Assembly: GCF_002846415.1 (NCBI RefSeq)
Contig: NZ_PJMX01000001.1
Coordinates: 3,534,001 to 3,598,000 of the forward strand
Origin: Streptomyces sp. TLI_146
Lineage (GTDB): Bacteria > Actinomycetota > Actinomycetes > Streptomycetales > Streptomycetaceae
Direction of reading: 5' to 3'
DNA: 64,000 nt
Positions 30,005-38,091 of this stretch are shown here, in pieces. Both the position numbers and the translations under genes were made by a program. The notes beneath the pieces are model-generated. The model had not been told where the DNA came from. It did no database searches and saw nothing but the letters and a program-made list of their open reading frames with translations. Each line of letters starts with the position of its first letter. The stretch's first letter is position 1.

Positions 30005-30442
30005 TCACGCCAAGCCGAGGAGGGCGCGGACGGTCGCGTATTTGTGGGTGAGGCGGGTGCGGGTGGGCTCGTCGAGGGCGGCCAGGCGGGCCGGGTCCGC
30101 GTTGTGGGCCAGGTCCGCCTCCTTGACCAGCAGTGCGCCCGGGGTGGCCAGGATGCGCGCGGTGTAGGAGGGGAGGTCCTCGCCCTGCTTTTTGGTCACC
30201 GCGAGCACCATCTCCCGTACCCCTGGCCCCAGTTCCGCCTCCTCCAGCCACTCCCGCGACAGCACGCCGTCCTCCACCGCGTCGTGCAGCCACGCCGCCG
30301 CGATCTGCTCCTGGGTGCCGCCACGCGCGCGTACGCCTTCGGCCACCGCCGCCAGGTGCTCGGTGTACGGGCGGCCCGCCTTGTCCGTCTGGGTGGCGTG
30401 GGCCGCCCTCGCCAGGGCTTCGATCTCGGGGAGTGTGAGCAT
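30005..30442 (-). CDS. HD domain phosphohydrolase
   Basis: 145 residues with the HD metal-binding motif H53-D54 (AAAWLHDAVEDGVLS) and YTEHLAAVAEGV upstream, as in small SpoT/RelA-hydrolase-like HD proteins. It may hydrolyse (p)ppGpp or another nucleotide; this is inferred from the family only. The start ATG is five bases after the permease stop, so it is probably the last gene of the ABC transporter operon. Confidence 0.8.
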   Translation of the reverse strand: MLTLPEIEALARAAHATQTDKAGRPYTEHLAAVAEGVRARGGTQEQIAAAWLHDAVEDGVLSREWLEEAELGPGVREMVLAVTKKQGEDLPSYTARILATPGALLVKEADLAHNADPARLAALDEPTRTRLTHKYATVRALLGLA

Positions 30443-30447
30443 GCGGG

Positions 30448-32907
30448 TCAGCGTAGGGCCGCCCGGGCGGGGAGGGCCGTGGAGGCGAGGCCCAGGCCCA
30501 GGATGCCCGCGGCGAACGAGGCGTACAGGTGGGGCGGGATGTAGGGGTTCTCGCCCGTCAGGCCGTTCGTCATGGGGATCAGCGTGGCCAGGGCGATCGC
30601 CGTGCCCAGGATCAGGCCCGCCGACGTCACCAGGAGCGCCTCCCAGCGCACCATGCCCCTCACCTGGCGGCGGGTCGTGCCGATCAGGCGCAGCGTGCCG
30701 AGCTCGCGGCGGCGGTCCAGGACCGTCATGACCAGCGTGTTCGCCGCCGCGACCGCCGCGAAGCCGCCGAGGACGGCCGCCATGGTCGTGTTGGCCCAGG
30801 CGTTCAGGTCGCGGTCGATGTTCTTGGCGGTGGCGTAGCCCGCCGCGTCCGTGACCGTGTCGCCGAGCCCCGCCAGGACTGTCGACGAAGCCTTGCCCTT
30901 CAGCAGGAGTTCCGTCGGCTGGCCCACCGTCGTCGTGTGCGGCGCCAAGTCCCGCTGCGGCAGCGTCACTTGGGACAGGCCCAGGCCCCTGTCGTACGTG
31001 GCCACCACCCTCGGGGACGCCTTCGTGCCGTCGGGGAGGATGACGTCGAAGCGGTCGCCCACGTGCTTGTTCGTGTCGTTCGCCAAGGTCTTGTCCAGGG
31101 CTGCCGTGCCGGGCTTCAGGGCGTCCAGGGAGCCTTTGCGTACACCCAGGTCCATGACGCGTGCCAGGTCCGCGCCCGTGCCCGTGAAGCCCTGGGTGGA
31201 GAAGGACTGGAGGGCGCCGCCGGCGTGGGCCAGGACGGACGTACGGGTCAGGGCCACCGCCGTGTCGACGCCCGGTGTCGCCTTCGCCCGGGTCAGCGCT
31301 TCCGAGGTCAGGCCCGAGGGCCCGGTGACCACCCGGTCGGCGATCAGGCCCGCCCGCTGCTGCTTCTCGATGGCGCGGTCCTCGCTGGTGTGCAGGAAGA
31401 CGAGGACGGACGAGAACGCCATCGCCAGGACGATCGGGGTGATCGCGGAGGCCAGGCGGCGGGCGTTCGTACGGGAGTTGGCCGCCGCCAGCGACGCCGG
31501 GGCACCCGCCGCGCGCAGCGGCAGGCCGAACAGACCGGCGCAGGCGCGCGCGATCAGCGGGCCGAGCAGAGCGACGGCGAGCATGAAGAGCATGACGACG
31601 CCGAGGGCCGCGTTCGCCGCGTCCTCGCCCTTCTCGGACGCGGCCACGCCCGAGAGCGCGATGCCGCCGCCGAGGGCCGCCAGGCCCAGGGGCGTACGGA
31701 TCCAGCCGATGCGCAGCCGCTCCACCGACGCGTCCCGCAGCGCCTCGCCCGGCTTGGTGCGGGACGGGCGGCGGGCCGCCATGTACCCGGCGAACAGCGA
31801 GGTCAGCACGGCCGCGCCGACAGCCGCGAGCAGCGGGATCCACGACACCGACAGGTCCACGGCCCGCGGGATCGCGCCCTTGTCGCGGAGCTGGCCGAAC
31901 CACCAGGTCGCGAGCGCCACGCCCGGCAGGCAGCCGAGCGCGCCCGCGAGCGGGGCGACCAGCAGGGTCTCGGTGGCGATGGTGCGCCGGATCTGGCGCG
32001 GGGTCGCGCCGATCGCGCGCAGCAGGGCGTACTCGCGGCGGCGCTGTCCGACGGAGAGCGTGACGGTCCCGGCGGCGGTGAAGACGGCGACCATGGTGGC
32101 CACGCCGCCGAAGGAGCCGCCGAGCGCGGTCAGCATCTCCTTGGCGAAGGCGAGGCCGCGGGTCTCGACGGCGCCGCGCCCGTCGCCGGTGTGCACCTCG
32201 GCCGCGTCCCCGAGCCGCTGTTCGACCTGGTCGGCGAGGGTGGCGGCGGTGACGCCGGGCTTGGCGAGCACGGCGATGGCGTCGGCCTTGCCCGGGTGCC
32301 CGGACAGGGCCAGGGCCTGGGTGTTGGCGAACCACATGGTGCCGGGGGCGTCGGTGGTGCCGGACACCGTGAACTGCCGGGTGCCGGAGGGGGTGTCGAC
32401 GGTGAGCCGGTCGCCGACGCGGGCACGGTCGCCGGTGACCAGCTCGCCCGTGCGGGGCGGGGTTCCGGCGGTGAGCTTCGTGCCGGTGAAGGCGGTCGAG
32501 TCCCAGCCGTGGGCGGTAGCGGGCGTATTTCCCGTACGTACGTCGCGTACATCGCTTACGACGCGTACGGGGAAGGAGACGTCCGCGATAGCGGCGGCCG
32601 CGCCGGGGGCCGTCGCCGCGCGGGCCGCCAGGGCGGCGTCGAGCCGCGCCTTGTCCGGCAGCGCGACGGATTCGGTGTCGCGGTCCTCGCCGCTGCCGGT
32701 CGTGTAGTGGGCCTGCTGGTCGGCGGCGGCGACCACGGGGGCGGCGGCGTAGCGCTCGGCCGGGACGGATGCGCGTACGCCGGTTTCCAGGAGGATTCCG
32801 CAGGCGGAGACGATCATCGCGGCCATGAAGAGGGCGATGAAGGTGCCGGTGAAGGCGGAGGGTTTGAAGCGGAGCGCTGCGCGGGCGAGGCCGTTGGGGC
32901 GGGTCAT
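30448..32907 (-). CDS. FtsX-type ABC transporter permease
   Basis: 819 residues with two FtsX/MacB permease modules. A helix at 20-40 precedes a large outside domain, three helices follow at about 250-380, and the second module repeats this towards the C-terminus. VGQRRREYALLRAIGATPRQIRR and DRRRELGTLRLIGTTRRQVRG are the cytoplasmic coupling motifs. The ATG at 32907 follows GGAGTGA. These proteins pair with the ATPase gene upstream (33206-34018); substrates can be peptides, lipids or drugs. A repeat element separates the two genes. Confidence 0.92.
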   Translation of the reverse strand: MTRPNGLARAALRFKPSAFTGTFIALFMAAMIVSACGILLETGVRASVPAERYAAAPVVAAADQQAHYTTGSGEDRDTESVALPDKARLDAALAARAATAPGAAAAIADVSFPVRVVSDVRDVRTGNTPATAHGWDSTAFTGTKLTAGTPPRTGELVTGDRARVGDRLTVDTPSGTRQFTVSGTTDAPGTMWFANTQALALSGHPGKADAIAVLAKPGVTAATLADQVEQRLGDAAEVHTGDGRGAVETRGLAFAKEMLTALGGSFGGVATMVAVFTAAGTVTLSVGQRRREYALLRAIGATPRQIRRTIATETLLVAPLAGALGCLPGVALATWWFGQLRDKGAIPRAVDLSVSWIPLLAAVGAAVLTSLFAGYMAARRPSRTKPGEALRDASVERLRIGWIRTPLGLAALGGGIALSGVAASEKGEDAANAALGVVMLFMLAVALLGPLIARACAGLFGLPLRAAGAPASLAAANSRTNARRLASAITPIVLAMAFSSVLVFLHTSEDRAIEKQQRAGLIADRVVTGPSGLTSEALTRAKATPGVDTAVALTRTSVLAHAGGALQSFSTQGFTGTGADLARVMDLGVRKGSLDALKPGTAALDKTLANDTNKHVGDRFDVILPDGTKASPRVVATYDRGLGLSQVTLPQRDLAPHTTTVGQPTELLLKGKASSTVLAGLGDTVTDAAGYATAKNIDRDLNAWANTTMAAVLGGFAAVAAANTLVMTVLDRRRELGTLRLIGTTRRQVRGMVRWEALLVTSAGLILGTAIALATLIPMTNGLTGENPYIPPHLYASFAAGILGLGLASTALPARAALR
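32531..32571. repeat. Palindrome inside the permease coding sequence
   Basis: CCCGTACG...CGTACGGG outer arms with inner CGTCG/CGACG pairing around a 13-base loop. It lies within the first extracytoplasmic domain of the permease. Confidence 0.6.
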
Positions 32908-32974
32908 GGTGGGGTCACTCCTGTGTGTTGCGTGTCGCGTGCTGCGTGCTGTGTGTGCGCCTGCGGCGGGCATT

Positions 32975-33201
32975 CCCCACCCCGCCCCTTCCCGAAAGCC
33001 CTCTGGCGGGCCGCCGGGTTCTTCGTCTGCGGGCCGTCCCCAACTGGTCGCGCAGTTCCCCGCGCCCCTAGGGGGTACGGGCGATGGCGATGGCGAAGCC
33101 GAGCCCTTCAGGGGCGCGGGGAACTGCGCGACCAGCCGCCCACGGCCCGCAGACGTACGACAGCCGCCCGGCCAGGGCTTTCGGGAAGGGGCGGGGTGGG
33201 G
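32975..33201. repeat. Nested palindromic repeat, copy 4 (complete)
   Basis: Outer arms 32975-33002 and 33174-33201 match perfectly over 28 bases, and inner arms 33044-33069 and 33110-33135 over 26. The centre differs from other copies (TACGGGCGATGGCGATGGCG). It lies between the ATPase and permease genes of one transporter. Confidence 0.9.
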
Positions 33202-33205
33202 GAAT

Positions 33206-34018
33206 TCACGCCGCCATCCCCGCGTACGTAGGCGCCGGAGCCGTCAGCGACGTCATCCGGGCCGCGATCTGCCCCGCCGACGCACCCCGCAGCGCATCCG
33301 CCAACGCCCCGTCCGCAAGGAACAGGACCTGGTCGGCATAGGCCGCCGCCGACGGATCGTGCGTGACCATGACGACCGTCGCCCCCATCCCGTCCACCGC
33401 GTTCCGCAGCAGCAACAGCACCTCCCCCGCCGTCCGCGTGTCCAGCGCCCCCGTCGGCTCGTCCGCGAAGACGACATCCGGCCGCGTCACCAGGGCCCGC
33501 GCGATCGCCACCCGCTGCTGCTGCCCGCCGGACAGCTCGCCCGGACGCCGCTTCCCCTTCCCCGCCAGCCCCACCTGCCCGAGCAGTTCCTCCGCCCGGC
33601 GCCGGTCCGGCCGCCGGCCCGCGAGCCGCATCGGCAGCAGCACGTTCTGCTCGACCGTGAGCGACGGCAGGAGGTTGAACGCCTGGAACACGAACCCCAG
33701 GCGGGAGCGCCGCAGCTCCGTCAGTTTGTTCTCGCCCATGCCCGTGATCTCGGTCCCGCCGAGCCGTACCGACCCGGCCGTGGGCCGGTCGAGCCCCGCC
33801 GCGCACTGCAAGAACGTCGACTTGCCCGACCCCGACGGCCCCATCACCGCCGTGAAGCTCCCGCGCGGCAGCGTGAGGTCGATCCCCCGCAGGGCGTGCA
33901 CGGCCGAGCCGCCGCGCCCGTACTGACGCCGCACCCCGCGCAGCTCGACGGCCCAGCCGGGGTCGCCCTCGACGGCCTCGACCTTTGCCGCCCGCCGCCT
34001 GCCGCGTCCCAGTGCCAT
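33206..34018 (-). CDS. ABC transporter ATP-binding protein (MacB/LolD type)
   Basis: 270 residues. Walker A is GPSGSGKS, the signature is LSGGQQQRVAIARAL, and Walker B is VVFADEPTGALD followed by the H-loop VTHDP. It energises the FtsX-type permease at 30448-32907. The ATG at 34018 gives MALGRGRRRAAKVEAVEG. An inverted repeat CGTACGTT-N13-AACGTACG lies just upstream and may bind a regulator. Confidence 0.94.
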   Translation of the reverse strand: MALGRGRRRAAKVEAVEGDPGWAVELRGVRRQYGRGGSAVHALRGIDLTLPRGSFTAVMGPSGSGKSTFLQCAAGLDRPTAGSVRLGGTEITGMGENKLTELRRSRLGFVFQAFNLLPSLTVEQNVLLPMRLAGRRPDRRRAEELLGQVGLAGKGKRRPGELSGGQQQRVAIARALVTRPDVVFADEPTGALDTRTAGEVLLLLRNAVDGMGATVVMVTHDPSAAAYADQVLFLADGALADALRGASAGQIAARMTSLTAPAPTYAGMAA

Positions 34019-34039
34019 CGTCCTCGACCTCTCCTCGTA

Positions 34040-34068
34040 CGTACGTTGACCGATGCCTCGAACGTACG
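34040..34068 (-). promoter_or_regulatory. Inverted repeat operator candidate for the ABC operon
   Basis: Perfect 8-base arms CGTACGTT and AACGTACG separated by 13 bases, 22 bases before the ATPase start. The geometry fits a dimeric repressor such as TetR or PadR. No such regulator is adjacent. Confidence 0.45.
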
Positions 34069-34229
34069 GATTCGGGCAGGCCCCGGACCATGGCGGTTCC
34101 CGGCGGATCCGGGGTGGGGACACCCCCACCCCCGTACGGGAGTTGTCCCGTTTCCCCTCGCGGGGTGCGTTCGGTTGGTTACGCTCCGCTATGTGACCTG
34201 AGCAACTCCGCGAGCCGATGGAGGCCGCC

Positions 34230-35066
34230 GTGGCGAACATCCGCACACTGGACCCGAGCGCGTCACCGCTCGACTATTACGGTTCCGAGCTGCGCCGAGA
34301 ACGCGAACGCGCCGGGATGACGCAAGGGCAGCTGGGCGGCTGTCTATTCTGCGCCGCGTCGCTGATCGGCCAGATCGAGACGGCGATGAAGGTGCCCACG
34401 AGGGACTTCTCCGAGCGGCTGGATGCCGCGCTGGGGACGGAGGGACGGTTTTCCCGGCTGGTGGGGTTGGTGCTGCGCAGCCAGCTGCCGTGCTGGTTCC
34501 AGCAGTACGCGGAGATGGAAGCGCGGGCTACATACATCAGCACCTACCAGGCCCAGGTGGTGTACGGCCTGTTGCAGACGAAGGAGTACGCGGAGGCCCT
34601 TGTGGCCGCTCACAGCCCGGACGAGCTCGAAACTCTGGTCGCCGCTCGACTGGAACGCCAGCGGATCCTGGAGCGGGACACCCCGCCCGCGCTGTGGGTA
34701 GTGCTCGACGAGGCCGTGCTGTACCGACAGGTCGGCGGCAAGAACGTCATGCGGCAGCAGCTGGCCCACTTGCTGAGCGTCTGCGAACGCCCGTGGACGT
34801 ACCTCCAAGTGCTCCCCTTCTCGGTCGGCGAACACCCGGCGACTCTCGGGTCGTTCAACCTCCTGCGCTTCGAGGACGACCCGGATCTCTTCTACTCGGA
34901 GAGCTACGACATCGGCCACATGTCCGCCAACGCCCCACTGATCAGGGAGCGTTCAGTCAGTTACGCTCGCTTGCAGGCCACAGCCCTCTCACCGGAGGAC
35001 TCGGCTGCATTGATCGCTCGCGTAATGGAGGAACGTTATGGACCTGACGGACGCGCAGTGGCGTAA
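34230..35066 (+). CDS. XRE helix-turn-helix regulator with DUF5753
   Basis: 278 residues. An N-terminal Cro/CI-type HTH (about 18-70, LRRERERAGMTQGQLGG) is followed by a DUF5753 domain (about 95-270). Streptomyces genomes carry dozens of such proteins, each paired with a DUF397 gene as here; some (WhiJ, BldB-associated) act in development. An ATG at 34218 is in frame, but GGAGG lies five bases before the GTG at 34230, so the GTG is preferred. The end overlaps the next gene by 29 bases. Confidence 0.92.
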   Translation: MANIRTLDPSASPLDYYGSELRRERERAGMTQGQLGGCLFCAASLIGQIETAMKVPTRDFSERLDAALGTEGRFSRLVGLVLRSQLPCWFQQYAEMEARATYISTYQAQVVYGLLQTKEYAEALVAAHSPDELETLVAARLERQRILERDTPPALWVVLDEAVLYRQVGGKNVMRQQLAHLLSVCERPWTYLQVLPFSVGEHPATLGSFNLLRFEDDPDLFYSESYDIGHMSANAPLIRERSVSYARLQATALSPEDSAALIARVMEERYGPDGRAVA

Positions 35067-35298
35067 GTCGAGCTACAGCGGCGGCGGCGGGGGCGAATGC
35101 GTCGAGTGTGCAGCACTCGGGGGCGCGGCATGGCGTAAGTCCAGTTACAGCGGCGGCAGCGGCGGCGACTGCGTCGAGGTCGCCGACCTCCCCCACGCCG
35201 TCGCCATCCGCGACTCCAAGCGGCCCGAGGGCGCGGCGCTCACCGTCAGCCCGGCCGCCTTCACCGCCTTCGTACACGACCTCACGCGTCGCGCCTGA
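35038..35298 (+). CDS. DUF397 protein with duplicated motif
   Basis: 86 residues. DUF397 proteins are about 60 residues and begin WRKSSYSGG...CVEVA. Here that block occurs twice in tandem (WRKSSYSGGGGGECVECA, then WRKSSYSGGSGGDCVEVA), followed by the usual IRDSKRPEGAALTVSPAAF. Translation is coupled to the HTH gene (29-base overlap, GGAGGAA before the ATG). The 3' end overlaps the convergent phosphatase gene by 17 bases. Confidence 0.92.
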   Translation: MDLTDAQWRKSSYSGGGGGECVECAALGGAAWRKSSYSGGSGGDCVEVADLPHAVAIRDSKRPEGAALTVSPAAFTAFVHDLTRRA

Positions 35299-36427
35299 TC
35301 AGCAGCAGCGCACGGTCGTCGTTGACGTCCTTCGCCACCGCCTCGATCAGGTGCCACGCCGCGCCCTCGAAGCCCGTCGTGACGTAACGGTCGGCCTCGC
35401 CCGTGAGACGGTCGATGCCTTCCGCGATGTCGCGTTCGGCCGTCTCGACGAGGCCGTCCGTGAAGAGCATCAGGACGTCGCCGGGGCCGAGTGAGCCCTT
35501 GACCGGGTGGAACTCGGCCCCGTCGTACACCCCGAGCAGCGGGCCGTCCCCCGACACCTCGCGCCAGCGGCCGGAGCCCGCCTGGAGGTGCAGCGCGGGG
35601 AGGTGACCGGCGGACAGCAGCTCGTAGTCGCCGGACTCCAGGTCGAGGACCAGGTGGATCGACGTGGCGAAGCCCTCGTCCCAGTCCTGGCGGAGCAGAT
35701 AGCCGTTCGCCGCCGGGAGGAAGCCGTGCGGCGGCAGCGAGCCGAGCAGCCCGCCGAACGCCCCCGACAGCAGCAGCGCACGCGACCCCGCGTCCATGCC
35801 CTTGCCGGAGACGTCCGTGAGGACGACTTCGAGGGTGCGGTGTCCGTTCGTACGGGCCGCCACCACGAAGTCGCCGGAGAAGGACTGGCCGCCCGCCGGA
35901 CGCAGGGCCATCTCGCGGTGCCAGCCGCGGGGCAGACGGGGCAGGGCCGACTGGACGCGGATGCGTTCGCGCAGGTCGAAGAGCATGGTGCCGCCGCGCC
36001 GCCAGGGCACGCCGACGCGGGCCCGGAACTGGGCGATGAGCAGCCCGAAGAGGCCGCACGCGGCCACGACCAGGACCGTGCCGGGGGTGACCCTGGCGGG
36101 GCCCTCCGTGTACGGGCCCAGTTGTACGGACTCGACGATCAGGGCGAGGGCGGCGGCCGCGTACAGACCCAGCAGGCTCGCGGGGCGGAGCAGGACGCCG
36201 CCCGCGACGATCGGCAGCGCGAGCGCGGCGGGCGCGCACCAGACCGGCGAGACGAGGGTCGCGGCGGCGATCGCCGGGACGGTCAGGAGCAGGCCCGCGA
36301 GCGCGATCCAGTCCGAGCCGTCGCCCCGGAAGTAGTCGACCCCGGACTTGCGCAGCGCGATGCGTGCCCGGTGCGCCGACTTGCGCCACCGGGCACTGTA
36401 CGAATCCGCTCCCACGCGACGTGCCAT
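35282..36427 (-). CDS. SpoIIE/PP2C-type phosphatase, membrane bound
   Basis: 381 residues. Four or five membrane helices (about 40-140) are followed by a PPM phosphatase domain with FSGDFVVAA, VLTDVSGKGMDAG and LMLFTDGLVETAERD, which hold the metal-binding aspartates. In actinomycetes these enzymes dephosphorylate anti-anti-sigma factors. The ATG at 36427 is divergent from the acetyltransferase gene, with a 107-base gap. Confidence 0.93.
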   Translation of the reverse strand: MARRVGADSYSARWRKSAHRARIALRKSGVDYFRGDGSDWIALAGLLLTVPAIAAATLVSPVWCAPAALALPIVAGGVLLRPASLLGLYAAAALALIVESVQLGPYTEGPARVTPGTVLVVAACGLFGLLIAQFRARVGVPWRRGGTMLFDLRERIRVQSALPRLPRGWHREMALRPAGGQSFSGDFVVAARTNGHRTLEVVLTDVSGKGMDAGSRALLLSGAFGGLLGSLPPHGFLPAANGYLLRQDWDEGFATSIHLVLDLESGDYELLSAGHLPALHLQAGSGRWREVSGDGPLLGVYDGAEFHPVKGSLGPGDVLMLFTDGLVETAERDIAEGIDRLTGEADRYVTTGFEGAAWHLIEAVAKDVNDDRALLLIRRDA

Positions 36428-36498
36428 TGCCGGTGACCCTATCCAGCCGACGCCGCCGTGCGCAGGGGGACCCCTCTGGCCGTGCGTTCGAAATCAGG

Positions 36499-36528
36499 TC
36501 GACCGGATCACATAACCGCTGGTAGTCA
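36499..36528 (+). promoter_or_regulatory. Predicted promoter of the leaderless Eis-like gene
   Basis: TCGACC (36499-36504), an 18-base spacer, and TAGTCA (36523-36528) precede the ATG at 36535 by six bases. No Shine-Dalgarno site is present. Confidence 0.5.
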
Positions 36529-36534
36529 TGGCGT

Positions 36535-37761
36535 ATGACTGTGGACGTACGTGCTCTGGACCCCGCTGACTTCGACCAGTGGTACGGGGTGGTGGACCGG
36601 GTGTTCGGGGCGGTGCCCGAGGATCCGGAGCTGGAGGAGTTCTGGCGCACGGTGATCGATCCCGCGCGCTGCCTGGCGGCGTACGAGGGGCCGGCCGTCG
36701 TCGGCACCACCCAGACCTTCGCGCTGCCGATGTCGGTGCCGGGCGGCGGGTTCGTGGCGACCGGGGCGGTCAGCGCGGTCGGCGTCGCGGCGACGCACCG
36801 CCGGCGCGGGATCCTCACGTCGATGATGCGGAGCCAGCTGGAGGCCCTGCGCGAGGAGGGCGTCCCGCTCGCCGTCCTCACGGCGTCCGAGCCGGGGATC
36901 TACGGGCGGTACGGGTTCGGCCTCGCCACCCAGCAGCTGAGCCTGGAGATCGACTCGTCGCGGGTGCGGGTGGAGGTGCCGGAGGGCGCGGAGGACGTGA
37001 CCCTGCGGTACGCGTCCCCCGCCGAGGCCGCTTCGGTGTGCGAGGCCGTCTACGGGCGTGCGGTGGGGACGCGCGCGGGGATGTTCCTGCGCACGCCGGG
37101 CTGGGAGCGGCATCCGCTGCTCGACCCGGTGGGGATGCGGGACGGGGGGTCGCCCGCGCAGTGCGTGCTGGCCTCGCGGGGCGGCGAGGTCGTGGGATAC
37201 GTCCGCTTCCACACGAAGCCGATGTGGGACGCGGCGGGTCCCAAGGGCGTCGTGACGCTGCGGGACATCAACGCGGATTCCCCCGCCGTGTACGGGGCGC
37301 TGTGGCGGTTCCTGTGCGACATCGACCTGATGTCGACGGTACAGGCGGGGAACCGGCCGGTGGACGACCCGCTGCTGCACCTGGTGTCCGATGTGCGGCG
37401 GTGCGGGGTGCGGGTGCGGGACGGGCTGTACGTGCGGCTGGTGGATGTGGGGGCGCTGGCGTCCCGTACCTATGCGGCCCCGGTGGACGTGGTCTTCGAC
37501 GTCTCGGACGCGTTCTGTGGGTGGAATGCGGGGCGGTGGCGGTTGAGTGGGGACGGGAAGGGGGCGGTGTGCTCGCGCACGGCGGATCCGGCGGATGTGG
37601 CGCTGTCGGTTCGTGACTTGGGGGCGGCGTTCCTGGGGGGCGTGTCCCTGTCTTCCCTGGCTGCGGCGGGCCGGGTCCGGGAGCTTCGGGTGGGCGCCCT
37701 GACGGAGGCGGCGACGGCGTTCGCGACGCCGCTGGCCCCGTGGCTACCGCACGGCTTCTAG
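36535..37761 (+). CDS. Eis-family GNAT N-acetyltransferase
   Basis: 408 residues with the Eis layout: an N-terminal GNAT domain (VSAVGVAATHRRRGILTSMM, the acetyl-CoA loop at about 83-102), a second GNAT-like domain and a C-terminal SCP2-like domain. GIYGRYGFG supplies the conserved Tyr, and the protein ends in Phe as does mycobacterial Eis, whose terminal carboxylate acts in catalysis. Eis enzymes acetylate amines, including aminoglycosides; the native substrate is unknown. The mRNA is probably leaderless. Confidence 0.92.
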   Translation: MTVDVRALDPADFDQWYGVVDRVFGAVPEDPELEEFWRTVIDPARCLAAYEGPAVVGTTQTFALPMSVPGGGFVATGAVSAVGVAATHRRRGILTSMMRSQLEALREEGVPLAVLTASEPGIYGRYGFGLATQQLSLEIDSSRVRVEVPEGAEDVTLRYASPAEAASVCEAVYGRAVGTRAGMFLRTPGWERHPLLDPVGMRDGGSPAQCVLASRGGEVVGYVRFHTKPMWDAAGPKGVVTLRDINADSPAVYGALWRFLCDIDLMSTVQAGNRPVDDPLLHLVSDVRRCGVRVRDGLYVRLVDVGALASRTYAAPVDVVFDVSDAFCGWNAGRWRLSGDGKGAVCSRTADPADVALSVRDLGAAFLGGVSLSSLAAAGRVRELRVGALTEAATAFATPLAPWLPHGF

Positions 37762-37768
37762 GGGTTGG

Positions 37769-38082
37769 AGCCCCCACCCCACCCCTTCCCTAAACCCTCC
37801 GGGGGTGGGTGGGTGAAGGTGGCGCTCCCGGGGCTGCGCCCCGGACCCCGGACGTCTTTCGTCTGCGGACCGTAGATGGCTGGTCGCGCAGTTCCCCGCG
37901 CCCCTTAAATGCGCCCCTTCGGGGCGCCCCTTTAGGGGCGCGGGGAACTGCGCGAGCAACCGGCCACGGTCCGCAGACGAACTCAGGGGGGTCCGGGGGG
38001 GGGCGAAGCCCCCGGCAGCCCGGCCCGACCCACCACCCGGCCGCCCGCCGGAGGGCCTTAGGGAAGGGGCGGGGTGGGGGCT
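37769..38082. repeat. Nested palindromic repeat, copy 5 (largest)
   Basis: Three nested layers: outer CCCCTTCCCTAA/TTAGGGAAGGGG blocks near both ends, middle arms TTCGTCTGCGGACCGT (37858-37873) and its exact complement (37966-37981), and an inner arm of about 21 bases (from 37885 and to 37954). It fills the gene-free stretch 37762-38091 between two convergent genes. Confidence 0.9.
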
Positions 38083-38091
38083 CATCCCCCC

